Source: Cercis canadensis (lineage: Eukaryota > Streptophyta > Magnoliopsida > Fabales > Fabaceae). Taken from it: a DNA stretch of 64,000 bases. Both the position numbers and the translations under genes were made by a program. Where the stretch lies: positions 1,817,542 through 1,881,541 of the forward strand of contig QAOA01006931.1 in the NCBI GenBank assembly GCA_003255065.1, given 5' to 3'. Every line of letters begins with the position of its first letter. Position 1 is the stretch's first letter. The notes below the pieces were generated by a model, which was not told the origin of the DNA, ran no database searches, and saw only the letters and a program-made list of their open reading frames with translations. This document shows positions 61,550 through 64,000 of this stretch, in pieces.

Positions 61550-63628
61550 TCACGAGCCCTTAGTTCTATGTTCACTTCTTCCATCAGCAAAAGCATCACC
61601 GTATCTCATAATCCAGAATCTCTCTATTTCTTCTGCTTTACGACCCGGAACGCGACCCGCTATCAGATCCCACCTGTTTCAACATTGGTTTATGAGTAAA
61701 TATAAATATATATATGCAAGAACTTAATTAATTCCTTATCAAAATACACAATTGCTTAATTTAGGATATGCAATTTAATTAACATTGACGTCAAAACGCG
61801 TACCATGTGAATACCAATAAAGCGCGTGATAAGTTATGATAGTGTTTGAAGTTGTGCTATCGATCTCAGTTGAATAACTAGCTAGCTAGGACCAACTAGA
61901 TGATAGTTAAATGATTTTAGGACAACTCATTTAACTCTTGTTAATACCAAGTTGCTAAGTCGAAGAAGCAAACGAAAAGACAATCCATTTTTCTATTCTT
62001 GGTAAATGAGTCAGACAAATAATGAGACTCCAACGCTGTTCCTTAATCTTTTTTTTTTGTCATAAATAGCATATTATCTGGGAATGCTGATCTTTGTGGG
62101 AAGCCTTTGAGCATCGTGAGACCAGAAGAGAAAGAGAGAGAGAAGAAGAGAGGGAGAGAGAAGGAGAAAAAGAAAGGGAAAAAGCGAGAGGGATGCTTCT
62201 CTTAAGACCCAAAACGACGTTGTATTGGAGAGCACTTAAGTGGTGTGTGCACTTGGATGGTCACGTGGCATTTAACTTGGGACACATCACCCTTTCATTG
62301 CCACATCAACAATTCCGTCAGTGCACTTAGCAAAAGTTAGACGGAGGGATTTTATTAAAGTGAATTTTATAATTGAGGGACTTAATTGAGAAAATTTGGA
62401 AGTGAGAGATGAAATTGATAAGACCCTATAAAGTGAAGGACGAAAATAGTGTTTTACTCAACTGGTTTTTAATAAAAGGAAAAGAGATACAGTCTAAAAT
62501 CTAAGCAGTGACAGTAAGAAATGTAGTAAATATTTGTCTGTGTGTGTGAATGTCAAACATATATATTTGAATTGGGTAAAAGAGAGCATCATTTACTTGA
62601 GAAAGTTGGTGAAATAGAAATGTAATAAAACCCCAAAAGATATACAAAGTTACTGAAATCTATGTGGACAAGACCCGAAATTTGCGGTGCAGGCCGAGCT
62701 GGATAGGTGGGCTATCAGCAGCTCATTGACATTGAATTCGATTGTTTTAGAGCAGATTGGCATGAAAGAGAGAGGATCGATAAGGAGGAAATAAATAAGT
62801 CAAATGGAGTTAATTGTGTCTATCGGTTCAATTTTTGCAGCTGTTAGTAACAAATTAAACTTGGTAATACTCAGCAAATTAGGAACACAGACAGCAGTGA
62901 CTCAAGCCCAGCTGCAGGTATCGGAAAACTTGTGTCAACAATTCATTGATATGATTTTGGTTTCAGCCTCACCAAAATAAAAGGAATTAAAACAAGAAAA
63001 GCAAAAAAAAAATGACAGACGGAAAAGCTTTTTAAAATATCATAATGGAATCGATCAAAGAATTAGTTGATGAAAATGAAATCGATCAAAGAATTAGTTG
63101 ATGAAAATGAAATCTTGGCCCAGCGCCCAGCATGCAATATTGAAATCACGTGTATTCTGAATTTTAAATGCCATTAGCGATACAAGCAACAGAAACAGGA
63201 AAAGTGATACGCACAGATAACTGGTAGATATGGTGACTCGTGAGAGAAGCAAATTTATGAGCCTAGGTTTTTTAGGGCATTTTTACAGAACTTTTACCTG
63301 TTCCCAACTAGCCTGTACATTCTGTGGATGAGATCCTCTTCTTGCTGACTCATCCCTACGAATTCCAACTCAGTACTGCTCACTTCTGCGCCAATTATCA
63401 TACTCAGTAAATTAAATGAATGGCATCAGTAATACTTAATTAAACAGCCAAAGATATCAAGAGAAAAGACAGTGATCAATAATTAATAATGCAAAACCAA
63501 AGACAAAACATTAATGAAGATTGTGACATTGGAATAGTATTCGGAAGAAATTAATTAAATCCAAACTAACCTTCAGAGGTTGTACTTGTGCAGATCTTTG
63601 CCTGTTTCTGGGGTCGGCGGTCATCCAT
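61550..63628 (-). CDS. Single-repeat R3-MYB repressor, CPC/TRY/ETC type
   Basis: Three short minus-strand exons, 63628-63571, 63385-63298 and 61673-61550 (introns of 185 and 1624 bp), give only 89 residues, the normal size of this family. The protein starts MDDRRPQKQAKICTSTTSEE. The single R3 repeat includes MSQQEEDLIHRMYRLVGNRW and DLIAGRVPGRKAEEIERFWI. The bHLH-binding signature (D/E)Lx2(R/K)x3Lx6Lx3R is complete: D37, L38, R41, L45, L52, R56. These proteins lack an activation domain, move between cells and compete with R2R3-MYBs for GL3/EGL3-type bHLH partners, so they control trichome and root-hair patterning and dampen anthocyanin genes. The intron between GNR and W is at the family's usual place. 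The long second intron holds a purine-rich tract and possible transposon debris. CPC, TRY, ETC and TCL cannot be told apart safely; the MSQQEEDLI form and length suggest TRY/ETC3. Confidence 0.9.
62121..62190 (+). repeat. Purine-rich (GA)n-like tract
   Basis: About 70 bases almost purely A and G, in the long intron of the R3-MYB gene (CT-rich in the sense strand of that gene). Confidence 0.8.
62330..62465. mobile_element. Possible end of a MULE-like fold-back element in the R3-MYB intron
   Basis: Phrases such as ttgagggacttaattgag and gaaggacgaaaatagtg resemble the terminal arms of the fold-back elements at 19.2-22.5 kb. No partner arm or target duplication was identified, so this is only a fragment call. 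Confidence 0.3.
63049..63110 (+). repeat. 31-bp perfect tandem duplication
   Basis: The unit beginning aatcgatcaaagaattagtt occurs at 63049 and 63080 back to back, in the long intron of the R3-MYB gene. Confidence 0.9.
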
Positions 63629-64000
63629 TTGTTACCTAGAAGAGAGAAAGAGGGTGTATATATTGGGACTTGAACTTGAGAGACAACTTAGAACTATATC
63701 TAGCTTTGGTCAGTCAAACAGGTATGTAAAATATATATACACCTTCTAGAGGAGAGGATATACATTATACAACAGCGTCCTATTATTTCTTGTGTGTACT
63801 GTTCCACATTTTTTCAGTTTGATTAAAGAATTAGCTATGAATACCATTACATGTTTTCTTTATTTGGATTTTTCATTTGAAAAAATAAAAATAAAACCAT
63901 GGATGATGGTTGGTGATGAACTTTTGTGGTTTGGGTATTTTGACTAGTAGACGCACGTACAGTTGAGGATGTGAGAGAGGGGGAAGGAAGATAATATGTG
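63629..64000 (-). other. Upstream region of the R3-MYB gene
   Basis: Leader and promoter of the minus-strand R3-MYB gene would lie here. No further coding sequence is seen before the window ends. Confidence 0.4.

Noticed and set aside
62094..62330. 78-codon Arg/Glu-rich ORF
   Set aside because: It is the translation of a purine-rich simple repeat in an R3-MYB intron.

Overview
This is a nuclear genomic window from a eudicot plant, assembled by shotgun sequencing with small gaps. GT-AG introns, AT-rich intergenic DNA, plant-only families (NAB-domain CIP1, TBL acetyltransferase, group III WRKY, R3-MYB, DUF3593) and plant transposons all say so. The gene content would suit a woody rosid such as Citrus, but that genus is a guess.

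Layout. 1-14.1 kb: two tandem plus-strand COP1-interactive-protein-1 (CIP1) paralogues, each with a short NAB exon and one giant coiled-coil exon; the second carries a recent array of five 63-residue repeats. 14.7-15.0 kb: a LINE-type RNase H remnant. 15.6-18.8 kb: a mitochondrial adenine-nucleotide carrier (ADNT1 type) on the minus strand, broken by frameshifts and therefore called a pseudogene. 19.2-24.3 kb: a transposon cluster (MULE-type fold-back elements with target duplications, a hAT-like element, a repeated block). 25.7-29.2 kb: a TBL25/26-like cell-wall O-acetyltransferase. 31.0-33.3 kb: a mitotic 3xHMG-box protein with three MSA-type promoter motifs. 34.4-38.3 kb: a GAT1-type GABA/amino-acid transporter. 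40.6 kb: an unrecognised 182-residue protein. 43.1-44.0 kb: an inverted-repeat element carrying an exon-like fragment. 44.9-48.6 kb: a UGT72-like pseudogene stub, then a minus-strand Copia remnant, itself split by a hAT-like element that carries a REF/SRPP gene exon. 51.8-54.8 kb: nucleoporin SEH1. 56.1-57.3 kb: a DUF3593 probable plastid protein with an 18-nt microexon. 58.1-59.3 kb: a group III WRKY factor (minus). 61.6-63.6 kb: a small R3-MYB of the CPC/TRY type (minus), whose three short exons are easily missed.

The genes are independent eukaryotic transcription units with no operon logic. The unusual features are the heptad-preserving repeat expansion in CIP1, captured gene fragments in two DNA transposons, the MSA motif cluster of the HMG gene, and tandem duplications sitting at single-N gaps that are probably assembly artefacts. 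I found no evidence for a wholly novel system.
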